This document shows, in pieces, positions 53,564 to 62,370 of a stretch of DNA of 64,000 bases. The stretch lies in contig CANGMI010000007.1 of assembly GCA_947455195.1 (NCBI GenBank), positions 148,875 through 212,874 on the forward strand, given 5' to 3'. The notes below the pieces were generated by a model. That model saw only the letters and a list, made by a program, of their open reading frames with translations, was not told the origin of the DNA and made no database searches. Origin of the DNA: Pseudomonadota bacterium. Its GTDB lineage: Bacteria > Pseudomonadota > Gammaproteobacteria > Burkholderiales > SG8-39. The position numbers and the translations under genes are program-made. Each line of letters begins with the position of its first letter. Position 1 is the stretch's first letter.

Positions 53564-54189
53564 GACGCGCTGGTCGCCTCGGGACGACCCCACCGGGCCA
53601 TCAGGTCATGCGGCACGCCGATGTGATCCATGATGCGCGCCACGATGAAGTCGATGACGGCCTGCACCTCGGTCGGCCGATGGTAGAAGCCCGGATTGGC
53701 TGGCAGGATGACAGCCCCGGCACGCGCGAGCCTGAGCATGTTCTCCAGATGCACGACCGAGAAGGGCGCTTCTCGCGGAACGATGATGAGCGTGCGTCGC
53801 TCCTTGATGGCAACGTCGGCGGCGCGCTCGATGAGGTTGTCCGACATGCCGGCTGCGAGCGACGCCAGTGTTCCCATGGTGCAGGGGCAGATCACCATGG
53901 CGTCATTCGGATTCGAGCCTGAGGCAACCGGCGAGAACCAGTCTTCCCGGCCGTAGGCCCGCAACTGACCGGGCGCCGCACCATAGCGTTCGCTGAAGTA
54001 GCGCTCCGCGTCAGTGGCTCGTGGCGGCAGGACGATGTCGAGTTCCTGCTTGGCGACCACATGGGCGGCCTGCGTGTAGAGCAGCGACACGCGAACGCCG
54101 CTCTTCACCAGGCACTCGAGCAGCCGCAGTCCGTAGGCCATGCCCGATGCACCGGTGAGAGCGACGGTGACGCTGCGTGCTGGAGTCAT
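53560..54189 (-). CDS. ubiX: Flavin prenyltransferase UbiX
   Basis: 209 residues. ALTGASGMAYGLRLLECL binds FMN; MVICPCTMGTLASLAAGMSDNLIERAADV and RTLIIVPREAPFSVVHLENMLRLA are family signatures. It makes prenylated FMN for UbiD-type decarboxylases. No ubiD is in the window. Divergent-side gap to rapZ is 42 bp on the same strand, so cotranscription with rapZ is possible. Confidence 0.95.
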   Translation of the reverse strand: MTPARSVTVALTGASGMAYGLRLLECLVKSGVRVSLLYTQAAHVVAKQELDIVLPPRATDAERYFSERYGAAPGQLRAYGREDWFSPVASGSNPNDAMVICPCTMGTLASLAAGMSDNLIERAADVAIKERRTLIIVPREAPFSVVHLENMLRLARAGAVILPANPGFYHRPTEVQAVIDFIVARIMDHIGVPHDLMARWGRPEATSAS

Positions 54190-54231
54190 GATGCGGGCAT
54201 CCTGTGGGATTCGACGACGAAGCCGTGCAGC

Positions 54232-55095
54232 TTACCGCCCGGCTTGCACTCTTGCCACGGTGTCGAGTTGACGATGACGAACGAGCACCGGTGTCGATGG
54301 GCGAAATCGATGTGCCAGCTGCTCCGACAGGTAGACCGAACGGTGCTGTCCGCCCGTACAGCCGATCGCCACACACAGATACGATCGATTGTCGCGTCGG
54401 TAGGCCGGCAGCCAGCGTTCGACGAAATTGCCGATCTGCACGATCAGTTCGCCCACGTCGGGTTGCGATTGCAGGAAATCGATCACTGGCTGATCGAGCC
54501 CGCTGCAGGGGCGCAGGTGCGGGTCGTAGAACGGATTGGGCAGGTGACGCACGTCAAACACCAGATCGGCATTGAGGGGCAACCCGTTCTTGTAGCCAAA
54601 CGATTCGAAGATCAGGGTGAGGCTGTCATGCCGGATTTCGACCAGATCCCTGATCCAGGCTCGCAGCGCGTTCGGTGCCAGATCGCTGGTGTCGATCACG
54701 TGGGCCGATTCGGCCAGCGGCGCCACCAGCGTCGCCTCGTGGGCGAGGCACTCCTCGAGCGTGCGGGTCCCATCGCTCAACGGGTGCTTGCGGCGCGTCT
54801 CCTTGAATCGACGCACCAGCGAGCCAATCCGTGAATTGAGAAAGATCAGGCGCACGTCCACGCCCTGCTGGCGCAGCGCGGCGAGCATGTCGGGAATGCC
54901 GGCGAGGCTGCCGCCAGAGCGCGCGTCGACCGTGATCGCGACGCGCTCGTGGTCGTTGTCCCGCAGGAAGCGAACCGTCTCGGAAACGAGTGGCGCCGGC
55001 AGGTTGTCGACGCAATAGAAGTCGGCATCCTCCAGCACCGCCAGGGCTACGCTCTTGCCCGAGCCAGACAACCCGGAGATGACCACGAGCAGCAT
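54232..55095 (-). CDS. rapZ: RNase adapter RapZ
   Basis: 287 residues. P-loop GLSGSGKS at 8-15, VDARSGGSL, LVFDVRHLPNPFY and IGCTGGQHRSVYLSEQLA at the C-terminus are the RapZ marks. In enteric bacteria it binds small RNAs and guides RNase E on glmS regulation. It is downstream of ptsN-hprK in the rpoN locus, as is common. Confidence 0.95.
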   Translation of the reverse strand: MLLVVISGLSGSGKSVALAVLEDADFYCVDNLPAPLVSETVRFLRDNDHERVAITVDARSGGSLAGIPDMLAALRQQGVDVRLIFLNSRIGSLVRRFKETRRKHPLSDGTRTLEECLAHEATLVAPLAESAHVIDTSDLAPNALRAWIRDLVEIRHDSLTLIFESFGYKNGLPLNADLVFDVRHLPNPFYDPHLRPCSGLDQPVIDFLQSQPDVGELIVQIGNFVERWLPAYRRDNRSYLCVAIGCTGGQHRSVYLSEQLAHRFRPSTPVLVRHRQLDTVARVQAGR

Positions 55096-55104
55096 GTGGA
55101 AGCG

Positions 55105-55383
55105 TCAGCCCTTGAGGCAGTCGCTCATGAAAGCCTTGCGCTCATCCCCCTTCTTGCCGGCGGCCTCCTTGTTGCAGGCCGTCATCTTTTCCTGCTGGGT
55201 CATCTTGGGCGCCGGTGCCTCCGCACTGAGACACTTCTTCATGAAGTCCTTGCGGTCGTCGCCTTTCATCCCGGTGGCTTCCTTGTTGCAGGTGGCCATC
55301 TTTTCCTGCTGCGGCGTTGCTGCCTGTGCTGTCGATGCTGCAACGAGGCCGACGATGGCGACAGTGATCAAGAGTCTGCGCAT
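55105..55383 (-). CDS. PsiF-repeat exported protein (two repeats)
   Basis: 92 residues. A signal peptide (about 1-21, cut AQA) precedes two PsiF repeats: QQEKMATCNKEATGMKGDDR and QQEKMTACNKEAAGKKGDER, each ending in a Cys-Leu. PsiF proteins are phosphate-starvation induced in E. coli, and their role is not known. The repeats conserve two Cys each, so disulfides are likely. It sits between hprK and rapZ, same strand. Confidence 0.85.
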   Translation of the reverse strand: MRRLLITVAIVGLVAASTAQAATPQQEKMATCNKEATGMKGDDRKDFMKKCLSAEAPAPKMTQQEKMTACNKEAAGKKGDERKAFMSDCLKG

Positions 55384-55523
55384 TCGAATCTCCCTGTTTC
55401 AGGTCGCACGCAGGATGCCGACTCGATCCGGCCGGATCGGGGCTCGGCGGGCGTGTGCCTCTGATTATAGGGGCCTTTGCGAAGGGCGCCGGCGCGGGTC
55501 GCCAGTCGGCCGGTGACGGCGCC

Positions 55524-56474
55524 TCAGTCGGTGCGGGTGTGGTCGGTGTCGTCGGCATCGGCGAGCATCGCCGCCTGCTGGCGCTGGATGAATTCGGCCG
55601 TGCTGTCCAGGCCTCGGGTGCGCAGTACCCAGTTGCGAACGGCAGCCTCGAGCAGTACGGCCAGATTGCGCCCTGCGGCCACTGGAATCACCACCTTGGG
55701 TATGGTGACCCCGAGCACCTCCTCCGACAGGGCGTGGAGGGGCAGTCGCTCGGCCAGAACCTGCTGCGAGGGCCGATCCAGGTGCACGATCAGGCGCAGG
55801 ATCATCCGCGGCCGTACCGCGGTTTCGCCGAAGACTGTCCGGATGTTGAGTACGCCGAGGCCCCGTACCTCGAGGAAGTCCTTGAGCAGGGCAGGGCACC
55901 GCCCTTCGAGCGTGCTGACGGCAACCCGGGATATTTCCACGACGTCATCGGCCACGAGTCCGTGGCCGCGACTGATGAGTTCCAGCCCGAGTTCGCTCTT
56001 GCCCGAACCCGAGTCGCCCGTAATCAGGACACCCACGCCCAGAACATCGACGAACACGCCGTGGCGCTCGGTCGATTCGGCCAGGGCACGCGCCAGATAG
56101 CGACGCAGCTTGTCGATGATCCAGGGGGCGGGTTGCTGACTCGCGAGGAGGTCGATGCCGGTCGATTCGGCTGCGGCCAGCAGCCCTGCCGGCACGGCAA
56201 GGCCGTCGGCCACGATGATGGCGGCCGGCCTTGCTGCGAGCAGCGTGCCCAGCAAGTCGGCGAGGCCGGCAGCCGGGAGCGATCGCAGATGCGTATCCTC
56301 ATGCGGTCCGAGCACCTGGATGCGGTTTGGATGGATCAGGTTGAGGTGCCCCACGGTGGCTGCCGATTCCGAGGGGTCGCGCTCGATCAGTGCACGCCCA
56401 TGACCGCAGCGCCACTGCAATCCGAGCTTGCTGCCGTTGTCTTCAACGAGTCGCGCTACGCTGGTGTGTAACAT
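55524..56474 (-). CDS. hprK: HPr kinase/phosphorylase
   Basis: 316 residues. Walker A GDSGSGKSE at 153-161, followed by the HPrK signature EVRGLGVLNIRTVFGETA and a C-terminal LLEAAVRNWVLRTRG. It phosphorylates HPr on a serine and reverses this, controlling sugar use or nitrogen PTS in proteobacteria. The ptsN stop lies 32 bp inside its start, so coding regions overlap by 32 bp. No HPr gene is visible. Confidence 0.93.
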   Translation of the reverse strand: MLHTSVARLVEDNGSKLGLQWRCGHGRALIERDPSESAATVGHLNLIHPNRIQVLGPHEDTHLRSLPAAGLADLLGTLLAARPAAIIVADGLAVPAGLLAAAESTGIDLLASQQPAPWIIDKLRRYLARALAESTERHGVFVDVLGVGVLITGDSGSGKSELGLELISRGHGLVADDVVEISRVAVSTLEGRCPALLKDFLEVRGLGVLNIRTVFGETAVRPRMILRLIVHLDRPSQQVLAERLPLHALSEEVLGVTIPKVVIPVAAGRNLAVLLEAAVRNWVLRTRGLDSTAEFIQRQQAAMLADADDTDHTRTD

Positions 56475-56928
56475 GGGGTTGCCAGGTCGAGAACAGATGG
56501 TGGATGGTGGCTGCGTCGGGTGCGGTCAGGATGCGATCACGTACCGGTGGGTCGGAGAGCAGTTCGGCCAATTGCGACAGGATGGCCAGGTGCATGCTGG
56601 TTGCCCTCTCGGGCATCATCAGCACGAAAGCCAGCGATACCGGCGCCCCGTCAGGGGCTTCGAACGCGATGGGCGTACGCAGTCGCATCAACGCGCCGGC
56701 GGCGAGACGCAACCCGCTGATGCGGCCGTGCGGAATGGCAATGCCGTGCCCCATCCCGGTGGATCCGAGTCGCTCGCGCGCGAACAGGCTGTCGTAGACC
56801 CGTACGCGAGGCAGGGCATTCAGATTCTCAAACAGCAGGCCAGCCTGCTCGAAAAGTCTCTTCTTGCTGCTCACCTCGAGGTCGAGCGTGATGTGTTGCG
56901 GGGACAGAAGGGTCGAAAGGGTTTGCAT
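56443..56928 (-). CDS. ptsN: Nitrogen PTS enzyme IIA (PtsN)
   Basis: 161 residues. The phosphorylated His is His67 in GIAIPHGRI, with GHLL-type helices after it. It receives phosphate from EI-NPr and regulates potassium uptake, nitrogen and stress responses. The gene sits in the rpoN operon, upstream of hprK, whose start overlaps its end. Confidence 0.95.
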   Translation of the reverse strand: MQTLSTLLSPQHITLDLEVSSKKRLFEQAGLLFENLNALPRVRVYDSLFARERLGSTGMGHGIAIPHGRISGLRLAAGALMRLRTPIAFEAPDGAPVSLAFVLMMPERATSMHLAILSQLAELLSDPPVRDRILTAPDAATIHHLFSTWQPHVTHQRSATR

Positions 56929-57011
56929 GGGAAAGTGTGATGCCCGGCTGTCGTGCCCTGCGCTTCAGACACGACAGCCAGACCGTGCAGGTCAGGCCGC
57001 AATCCGGTTCT

Positions 57012-57341
57012 TCAGACCGCCTCGTCAGGCTCGCGGTGCTTGAGCGACTCGTGCGGATGTCCGTACGCGCGATCCTTGTGCTTCATGACGGCCCGGTCCA
57101 GCTTGTCGATCAGCTCGTCAATGGCCGCGTAGAGATTGTCATGCTCGGCCTGGGCGAAGATGTCCTTGCCGCTGGCGTGCAAGGTCACCTCGGCGCATTG
57201 ACGCAGTTTCTGTACCGAGAGGATCACATGCACGTCGATGACATGATCGAAATGCCGGAGCACGCGCTCCAGTTTCGTCTCGACATAGGTTCGGATGGCC
57301 GGGGTGACGCTGAGATGATGACCGCTGACGCTCAGGTTCAT
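57012..57341 (-). CDS. hpf: Ribosome hibernation promoting factor (short HPF)
   Basis: 109 residues. [53 protein letters not shown] match HPF/YfiA. Short proteobacterial form without the C-terminal dimer domain. It binds the 30S subunit in stationary phase. It lies between rpoN and ptsN on the same strand. Confidence 0.95.
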   Translation of the reverse strand: MNLSVSGHHLSVTPAIRTYVETKLERVLRHFDHVIDVHVILSVQKLRQCAEVTLHASGKDIFAQAEHDNLYAAIDELIDKLDRAVMKHKDRAYGHPHESLKHREPDEAV

Positions 57342-57451
57342 GCTCTGTTCCTCCGCTGGGTGGTGTGAACATCGCGAGATCGTCGTGCATCATGATGCTG
57401 CCGACCTCAGCCTCAGTATGCCCCTGTCGCGCAGACTTTGCCCGCGTGGCC

Positions 57452-58879
57452 TCAAAGGGACTTGCGAAGATTCACAGGCGGAATCTGCAGCGACTCACGG
57501 TACTTGGCGATGGTGCGCCGCGCAACGACAATGCCCTGCTTGCCCAGTGTCTCGGCAAGCTGGCTGTCCGACAGCGGTGCTCGGGCATCCTCGTCGGACA
57601 CCATCTGCCGGATGAGCGCGCGAATGGCCGTGGCGGAACACGCCCCCCCCGTGTCGGTCGACACGTGGCTGCTGAAGAAGTACTTCAGCTCGAATATGCC
57701 GCGCGGCGTCGCCATGAACTTGCCGTTGGTACCACGCGATACGGTCGACTCGACGCAGCCCAGTGCATCGGCGATTTCCCGCAGCACCAGCGGGCGCATG
57801 CCGACCTCGCCATGATCGAGAAAGTGCCTCTGCCGGTCGACAATCGCCTGCGCAATGCGTTGAATCGTCTCGTAGCGCTGCTGCACGTTCTTGATGAGCG
57901 TGCGCGCCTCCTGCATCTGGGTCGAGAGCCCGCCGCGGGCGGCGGCGCGCATGCCGCTCAGCATGGCCGCATACATCGGGCTCACCCGGAGTTTGGGCAT
58001 CGCGGCCGGGTTGAGTTGCGCGACCCACTCGCCGCGCGACTTGCGGACCACGATGTCGGCGACGACATAACGGGTCTCGCTGCGCGCAAACTGAGCACCG
58101 GGGCGCGGGTTGAGCGTACGGATGAGGCTCTGCATGCCACGCAGGTCTTCATCGCCACAATCGAGCAGCTTGCGCAGGCGCGGGAAGTCGCGCGAAGCGA
58201 GGAGTGCCAGGTGTTCGCGCACGGCCGCGAGGGCAAACCCGCGCGACGGGGTGGATTCGGGCAAGGCAAGCAACTGCAATTCGAGGCATTCGGGCAAGGT
58301 ACGGGCACCGACGCCGCTGGGGTCGAGACCCTGCAGCCGTGCCAGTGCCAGTTCGAGTTCATCGGTGGAGATCTCGAGTTCTGCAGGCAGCATGGCCCGG
58401 ATCTCATCCAGCCCCTGGGTCATGAAGCCGTCTTCATTCAGGTCGTCGATGAGCAGCTCGAGGAGCGCCTGCGCTCGCCGGTCAAGGCGCAACAGCACCA
58501 GTTGCGCGAGGAGGTGCTCGCGCAAGTCGGGCCCGTCGCCCGCCACCTGGGTTCCGTCGCGATCTCGATCATCGTCGTCATCACGCCGCGTGCCCGGGGT
58601 CCAGGCCGCATCAGCCCAGTCCTGCATGATCGTGCCCTGGTCGGGCGTGGTTTCCTGGGGGATGTCCACGCTTATCGGCTGGGGTGCGCCGGCGATGAAG
58701 ATCGTGTCGCGTGCCGGCTCTGCGGGGTCTTCGCGTTCGAGCAGGGGGTTGTCGCCCAGCGCACGCTCGATTTCCTGGTCGAGTTCCTGGGCCGAGAGTT
58801 GCAGGATCTTGAGCGATTGCTGCAACTGCGGCGTGAGCGCGAGCTGCTGCGACACGCGAATCTGCAGGCTCTGTCTCAT
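57452..58879 (-). CDS. rpoN: RNA polymerase sigma-54 factor
   Basis: 475 residues. The N-terminal glutamine-rich activator region starts QQLALTPQLQQSLKILQLSAQELDQEI; the core-binding middle follows an acidic stretch with DDDDDRDRD; the C-terminal RpoN box ARRTIAKYRE lies at 453-462. It directs transcription from -24/-12 promoters with an activator, and one activator without sensor lies 5 kb upstream at 62.4 kb. The gap to lptB is 148 bp. Confidence 0.96.
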   Translation of the reverse strand: MRQSLQIRVSQQLALTPQLQQSLKILQLSAQELDQEIERALGDNPLLEREDPAEPARDTIFIAGAPQPISVDIPQETTPDQGTIMQDWADAAWTPGTRRDDDDDRDRDGTQVAGDGPDLREHLLAQLVLLRLDRRAQALLELLIDDLNEDGFMTQGLDEIRAMLPAELEISTDELELALARLQGLDPSGVGARTLPECLELQLLALPESTPSRGFALAAVREHLALLASRDFPRLRKLLDCGDEDLRGMQSLIRTLNPRPGAQFARSETRYVVADIVVRKSRGEWVAQLNPAAMPKLRVSPMYAAMLSGMRAAARGGLSTQMQEARTLIKNVQQRYETIQRIAQAIVDRQRHFLDHGEVGMRPLVLREIADALGCVESTVSRGTNGKFMATPRGIFELKYFFSSHVSTDTGGACSATAIRALIRQMVSDEDARAPLSDSQLAETLGKQGIVVARRTIAKYRESLQIPPVNLRKSL

Positions 58880-59027
58880 GAAGGGGGCACGCTCGAGGTC
58901 AATCCGATGATTTCTTCACCGCGCCAGGGTGAAATGCACACGACATCACTTGGAGGTGCATGGCGGCAGGCCACGCTGGTATGAATATTGCCACGCAATC
59001 GGGCCGTGCGACGCGATTGCCCGGTGC

Positions 59028-59771
59028 TCAAAGCCGGAAGTTCTCGCCCAGGTAGATGCGCCTCACGGATTCGTCAGCAACGATCTCGTCGGGATGACCG
59101 CTGCGAAGCACGCTGCCGTCGTTGATGATATAGGCGCGGTCACAGATGCCGAGTGTCTCCCGCACGTTGTGGTCGGTGATGAGTACACCGATCGAGCGTT
59201 CACGCAGGAACCCGATGATCCGCTGGATCTCGACGACAGCGATCGGGTCGACACCGGCAAAGGGCTCGTCGAGCAGGATGAAGCGCGGAAAGGTGGCGAG
59301 TGAGCGTGCGATTTCGACCCTTCGCCGCTCGCCGCCCGAGAGTGACAGGGCGGGCGCATCGCGCAGGTGCTCGATACGCAGTTCTGCAAGCAGGTGCGCC
59401 AGATCATCTTCGATGCGTTGCGGGCTACCGCCGTCAGGCCTTGGTCTGCCCACATTCAGTTCGAGCACGGCACGCACGTTTTCAGCCACTGTCAGCTTGC
59501 GAAAGACCGATGCTTCCTGGGGGAGGTAGGCAAGCCCCATATGGGCCCTGCGGTGGATCGGAAAGTGGGTGATCCGGGTGTCATCGACCGTGATGGTTCC
59601 ATCGTCGGCGGCAACCAGCCCGACGATCATGTAGAAACAGGTGGTCTTGCCGGCCCCGTTCGGTCCGAGCAGGCCGACGACCTCACCGCTCTGCACATCG
59701 AGCGAGACGTCCTTGACGACGACCCGGCGGCCGTAACGCTTCTTCAGGTGCGATGCGCTGAGACGACTCAT
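59028..59771 (-). CDS. lptB: LPS export ABC transporter ATPase
   Basis: 247 residues. Walker [11 protein letters not shown]-loop VGLVAADDG nearby, signature [15 protein letters not shown] and Walker [14 protein letters not shown] with the D-loop. It powers LptFG to move lipopolysaccharide to LptC. ATG 59771 overlaps the lptA stop by 4 bp. The next gene downstream is rpoN. Confidence 0.96.
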   Translation of the reverse strand: MSRLSASHLKKRYGRRVVVKDVSLDVQSGEVVGLLGPNGAGKTTCFYMIVGLVAADDGTITVDDTRITHFPIHRRAHMGLAYLPQEASVFRKLTVAENVRAVLELNVGRPRPDGGSPQRIEDDLAHLLAELRIEHLRDAPALSLSGGERRRVEIARSLATFPRFILLDEPFAGVDPIAVVEIQRIIGFLRERSIGVLITDHNVRETLGICDRAYIINDGSVLRSGHPDEIVADESVRRIYLGENFRL

Positions 59772-60571
59772 CGGCTGGTCGGCGCACGGCACCCTGGCGG
59801 CATCGGGGCAGCAGCCGTTGCCGCGCCTGCCGTACCGGCGCGGCCCGGGTCGGCTGCACTCTGGAGTGTCAGCGGTGTACGTCCCGGGATCGGTGCCGGC
59901 TGCGTGCGCGCATCGCCCGCCGGAGATGCCTGCGGTGCCTGAGCGCGCGGTTGGAACACCGCCGAGACACGGCTCTCACGGCTGGTGGGCGCGGTGCTCG
60001 ATTCGCGCTGGTCCTGAACCCGCACGACCTCGGTCCGCGAGTTCCAGGAAATGAAATTGCCGCGAACCTCGTCCTTCTCGCGCGTGACGCGCGCGCGATT
60101 GAACAGTTCGAGCGTCTCGGTGCGCGTGTCGTACTCGATGCGTGTGGCCTCGCCTTCGATCCATTCGTCGACCCCGTCGCGTTTCTCGCGGAACGTGGCA
60201 GGCGTGCCGATCGCCAGTGCATTCTGGTTGCCTGCCTTGTCCTGACGCATCGTGACCTGATCGGCACACAGCACGAAGGTACCCTGAACCACGACGACTC
60301 GGCCGCTGAAGATGGCCACCTGGTTGAGGTCGTCAGCGCTCATCCGATCGGATTCGACATGGATCGGGCGCTGACGGTCGGCGCGTTCCGCCCGTGCAGG
60401 CGTCAGAAGACTCCCGAGCCCCAGGACTGCGGCCAGAAGCAAGGCTGTAAAGGGCGCCGACCGGTCGACCAGGCCCGCGTTTCGGGCCGCCTCGAGATGA
60501 ACCGCAGGGAGACGAGCGGCATCGATGCGCGTGGCTCGGGTGCGGGCCTGGCGCTTGACGTATCCGGTCAT
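59768..60571 (-). CDS. lptA: Lipopolysaccharide transport protein LptA
   Basis: 267 residues. A signal sequence (hydrophobic about 38-62, ending ARAE) precedes the OstA-type beta-jellyroll: [28 protein letters not shown], and later [22 protein letters not shown]. The tail from about 195 is Ala/Pro-rich and disordered. It bridges inner and outer membranes for LPS. Overlaps lptC and lptB by 4 bp each. Confidence 0.92.
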   Translation of the reverse strand: MTGYVKRQARTRATRIDAARLPAVHLEAARNAGLVDRSAPFTALLLAAVLGLGSLLTPARAERADRQRPIHVESDRMSADDLNQVAIFSGRVVVVQGTFVLCADQVTMRQDKAGNQNALAIGTPATFREKRDGVDEWIEGEATRIEYDTRTETLELFNRARVTREKDEVRGNFISWNSRTEVVRVQDQRESSTAPTSRESRVSAVFQPRAQAPQASPAGDARTQPAPIPGRTPLTLQSAADPGRAGTAGAATAAAPMPPGCRAPTSR

Positions 60572-61200
60572 GGCGCGGTCCTGGCAGGTGGCTCTGCGGC
60601 TGAGGTACGTACTCCGGTTCGATCGAGTCGCGCGCCATCGACGAACTTGCCACGCACCCTGGACTCGAGGCTGAGCTGGCGCGACTTGTTGTCGAACAGC
60701 ATGCCGGTTCCTTCCAGGGTCGATTCTCCGCGCACGATGCGTACGGGTTCTGGTGTGTCGGCCGTTTCGTCATCGATGTGGATGCGCAGCAGCGAGGTTT
60801 CCAGCCGCGTGGCAGGTTCGCCGGCGCGGGCTGCACGTGTGGCTGTCACCGACTCGGACAGTTCGATCCGATTGCCGTCCCGATCGACCGTTCCCCGCCT
60901 TGCCTTGACCTCGACCGCCGGCATGCCCGGGCGGATCTGGCGAAGACGCGGATTCTCGAGATGGGTGGTGCCATCGTCGGCAAAGTGCGTGCCCTTCGCG
61001 GCCGCGAGCATCGTGTCGGCCTTGCCCTCGCGGTTGATCTGGGTCAGGGTGAACCCCTCGGCCTCGAAGTCGGGCACATGACGCACCGCTCGCGCTGCGG
61101 CTGTCTTGTCGGGTTGCACCAGCCGTTCGATCCAGAGCGTCCCTGCGGCAAGCAGTGCCATCAGGATCACCGGATACAGGCGTGCTGACTGCGCCTTCAT
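60568..61200 (-). CDS. lptC: LPS export protein LptC
   Basis: 210 residues. A single N-terminal membrane helix (about 7-24) is followed by a periplasmic LptC domain with DFEAEGFTLTQINREGKADTML and AAKGTHFADDGTTHLENPRL. It hands LPS from LptB2FG to LptA. ATG 61200 overlaps the kdsD stop by 4 bp, as do the next two junctions in this run. Confidence 0.92.
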   Translation of the reverse strand: MKAQSARLYPVILMALLAAGTLWIERLVQPDKTAAARAVRHVPDFEAEGFTLTQINREGKADTMLAAAKGTHFADDGTTHLENPRLRQIRPGMPAVEVKARRGTVDRDGNRIELSESVTATRAARAGEPATRLETSLLRIHIDDETADTPEPVRIVRGESTLEGTGMLFDNKSRQLSLESRVRGKFVDGARLDRTGVRTSAAEPPARTAP

Positions 61201-62255
61201 ATCACCTTCGCATCGAGCAGGTCGTGGTGATTCAGCGCGCCTTCGAGGGTGCCTCCGTGTCCCACGACGAGCAGTTGGCTGATTCGATGGACGTCCATCA
61301 GTCGTACCGCCTCGGTGGCGAGTTGTCCCGCGTCGATCGTGCGTGGGTTCCGCGTCATGACATCGCTCACGCGGGTGGCATTGACATCGGCTCGTCGCTC
61401 GAGCGCCCGGCGAAGATCCCCGTCGGTGAAGATTCCGGCGACATGACCTCGACTGTCGGTGACCGCAGTCATGCCCATGGTCTTGCGGGTCATCTCGAGG
61501 AGCGCGTCGGTCACCGTGGCCGACTCGGGTACCTGGGGAATTGCCTTGCCCGAACGCATCACGTCGCGCACCGTGGTGAGCAATTGTCGACCCAACGCGC
61601 CGCCCGGGTGGGAGCGGGCGAAGTCATCGGCACCGAAGCCGCGCGCGTCGAGGAGCGCGACGGCGAGCGCGTCGCCCATGGCGAGCGCTGCGGTCGTGCT
61701 GGCGGTCGGCGCGAGGTTGAGCGGGCAGGCCTCACGTGCCACGCCGGCATCGAGCACGATGTCGGCGTGGCGGGCCAACGTTGACTGCAGGTTGCCGCAG
61801 ATGGCGATGAGACCCATGCCCAGACGCTTGGCGGGCGGAATCACCACGGCAAGCTCGTCCGATTCGCCGGAGTAGGAAATGGCGATCATCACGTCCTCCC
61901 CCCGGATCATCCCCAGGTCACCATGGCGTGCCTCGGCCGGGTGGACGAAGAAGGCTGCTGTCCCGGTGCTCGCGAGCGTCGCCGCGATCTTGCGGGCAAC
62001 GTGCCCGGACTTGCCGATGCCGCTCACGACCACCCGGCCGCGGCAGGCAAGAATGAGTTCCACGGCTCGGGCGAACCGCTCGTCGATCCGGTCTGCCAGG
62101 GCGCTGACGGCGGCGGCTTCGATCCGGAAGACTTCGCGGGCCCGCTCGACCGGGTTCGGCTCGGCACCGGCGGCGTTCGTGAGCTTCTCGGCGCGCAGGG
62201 CGCTCGCGCTGTCCGCGATGGCTGCAAGGTCGGCAGTAGGGCGAGCGATGGTCAT
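61197..62255 (-). CDS. kdsD: Arabinose-5-phosphate isomerase (KpsF/GutQ)
   Basis: 352 residues. An SIS domain holds VVVSGIGKSGHVARKIAATLASTGT and FFVHPAEARHGDLGMI; two C-terminal CBS domains follow (about 225-345). It makes arabinose 5-phosphate for Kdo, matching the LPS genes downstream. The first 35 residues are beyond the usual start. ATG 62255 has no ribosome site, and a TATACT -10 sits only 7-12 bp upstream, so a leaderless mRNA is possible. Confidence 0.92.
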   Translation of the reverse strand: MTIARPTADLAAIADSASALRAEKLTNAAGAEPNPVERAREVFRIEAAAVSALADRIDERFARAVELILACRGRVVVSGIGKSGHVARKIAATLASTGTAAFFVHPAEARHGDLGMIRGEDVMIAISYSGESDELAVVIPPAKRLGMGLIAICGNLQSTLARHADIVLDAGVAREACPLNLAPTASTTAALAMGDALAVALLDARGFGADDFARSHPGGALGRQLLTTVRDVMRSGKAIPQVPESATVTDALLEMTRKTMGMTAVTDSRGHVAGIFTDGDLRRALERRADVNATRVSDVMTRNPRTIDAGQLATEAVRLMDVHRISQLLVVGHGGTLEGALNHHDLLDAKVI

Positions 62256-62261
62256 CGTGGA

Positions 62262-62267
62262 AGTATA
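62262..62267 (-). promoter_or_regulatory. Possible -10 (TATACT) immediately before kdsD
   Basis: Reads TATACT on the minus strand with its last base 7 bp from the kdsD ATG, placing the start of transcription at or near the start codon. The -35 is poor (GCCCGA-like at 17 bp). It may serve the kdsD-lptCAB-rpoN run. Confidence 0.4.
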
Positions 62268-62370
62268 GCCGCGGTGACGCAGGCTCGGGCGATGGCTCGA
62301 TCGGGTCGGCAGCGGGGCCGCGGCAGTTGGACAAGGCCGATCGGGTGGGGCGATCTCTCGCGCCATCGGA

